50,067 nucleotides of DNA from Paenibacillus sp. J5C2022 (GTDB taxonomy: Bacteria > Bacillota > Bacilli > Paenibacillales > Paenibacillaceae): positions 1 through 50,067 of the forward strand of contig NZ_JAOQJC010000055.1 of NCBI RefSeq assembly GCF_025567625.1. The letters run 5' to 3'. The notes beneath the pieces are model-generated. The model ran no database searches. It saw only the letters and a program-made list of their open reading frames with translations, and was not told where the DNA came from. Positions 49,870-50,067 of this stretch are shown piece by piece. The position numbers were made by a program, and so were the translations under genes. Position 1 is the first letter of the stretch. Every line of letters begins with the position of its first letter.

Positions 49870-50067
49870 TTCGAGTTGACTATCCGAAGCCAGTGGTTAG
49901 TCACGTGCAAGCCGATTTACACTGGAGCGCCGAAAAGGGGTGTGCGGACACCAGTATAGTGTACCAACACTAAATTGACGGAATCCCGTGCGCTCGCCCC
50001 CTAGTGTATGCAGCCAACTCTAAATTGACGGAATCCCGTGCGCTCGCGCCTCCAGTGTATGCAGCCA
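49870..50067. repeat. Start of a further 51-bp-type repeat array with the same leader
   Basis: The leader 'TCGAGTTGACTATCCGAAGC' (49870-49889) resembles the leader of the ten-copy array (19309). Units carry AGTGTA at 49958, 50003 and 50054, the last two 51 bp apart, and TAAATTGACGGAATCCCGTG occurs twice (from 49971 and 50022). The array is cut by the window end. Confidence 0.85.

Overview
The window reads as the chromosome of a Gram-positive, spore-former-type bacterium of the Paenibacillus kind (inference). The evidence is strong AGGAGG ribosome sites with ATG/GTG/TTG starts, lipoprotein sugar-binding proteins paired with LplB/YtcP-type permeases without their own ATPase, YesM/YesN-type two-component pairs beside them, S-layer-homology anchoring, a family-II Mn pyrophosphatase, RocA, and intergenic 51-52 bp tandem arrays. 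No rRNA, tRNA, CRISPR, transposase or phage gene was seen.

Layout. 1-2.8 kb: a 52-bp tandem array, a DUF72 protein and threonine synthase. 2.8-15 kb (sugar cluster 1): a binding lipoprotein translationally coupled to a YesM-type kinase, a 51-bp array, a secreted GHL10-type glycosidase-like protein, two permeases, a second binding lipoprotein and a YesN-type regulator, followed by an alkyltransferase-like (ATL) DNA-repair protein. 15.2-19.2 kb: an AraC regulator divergent from a Gfo/Idh/MocA oxidoreductase and two TIM-barrel isomerases. 19.2-22.7 kb: a ten-copy 51-bp array, an orphan BlaI repressor with two operators, ppaC, and a PchR-like AraC regulator. 22.8-27.3 kb: a minus-strand iron-uptake operon (MFS exporter, binding lipoprotein, FecCD permease, ATPase) behind tandem Fur-like boxes. 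27.5-30 kb: rocA, a YdjM-type membrane hydrolase and a small ORF. 30-47.5 kb (sugar cluster 2): a 35-codon ORF, a 1361-aa heparinase-II/III-like lyase ending in cohesin, two FIVAR and a dockerin-like domain, a cohesin-SLH surface anchor, two permeases, a binding lipoprotein, a GH95 enzyme, a YesM/YesN pair, and GH29 and GH88 enzymes. 47.6-50 kb: an ArsR-type metal sensor, another sugar-binding lipoprotein, and the start of another repeat array.

How it works together. Cluster 2 looks like a Gram-positive polysaccharide-utilisation locus for a fucose- and uronic-acid-containing glycan. A lyase cuts the chain, possibly while held to the surface through cohesin/dockerin contacts; the ABC importer takes in oligosaccharides; GH95/GH29 remove fucose or related sugars; GH88 removes the unsaturated uronic acid made by the lyase; YesM/YesN senses the process. 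The missing ATPase is presumably a shared MsmX-type protein encoded elsewhere.

The most striking new signal is regulatory. Five promoters in cluster 2 carry a direct-repeat element beginning GTCAAAA(A/T)(A/T)TTACCCC, placed 57-58 bp before a -10 box. Both promoters of cluster 1 carry the same architecture with a different core (GTCATCA(A/T)TTTACC), 59-60 bp before the -10. I read these as operators of the two resident YesN-type regulators. Cre-like (CcpA) sites lie at four sugar promoters. Two kinds of dispersed DNA, the 51/52-bp arrays with a shared 5' leader and a ~65-bp palindromic element in four copies, occupy most of the larger intergenic gaps.
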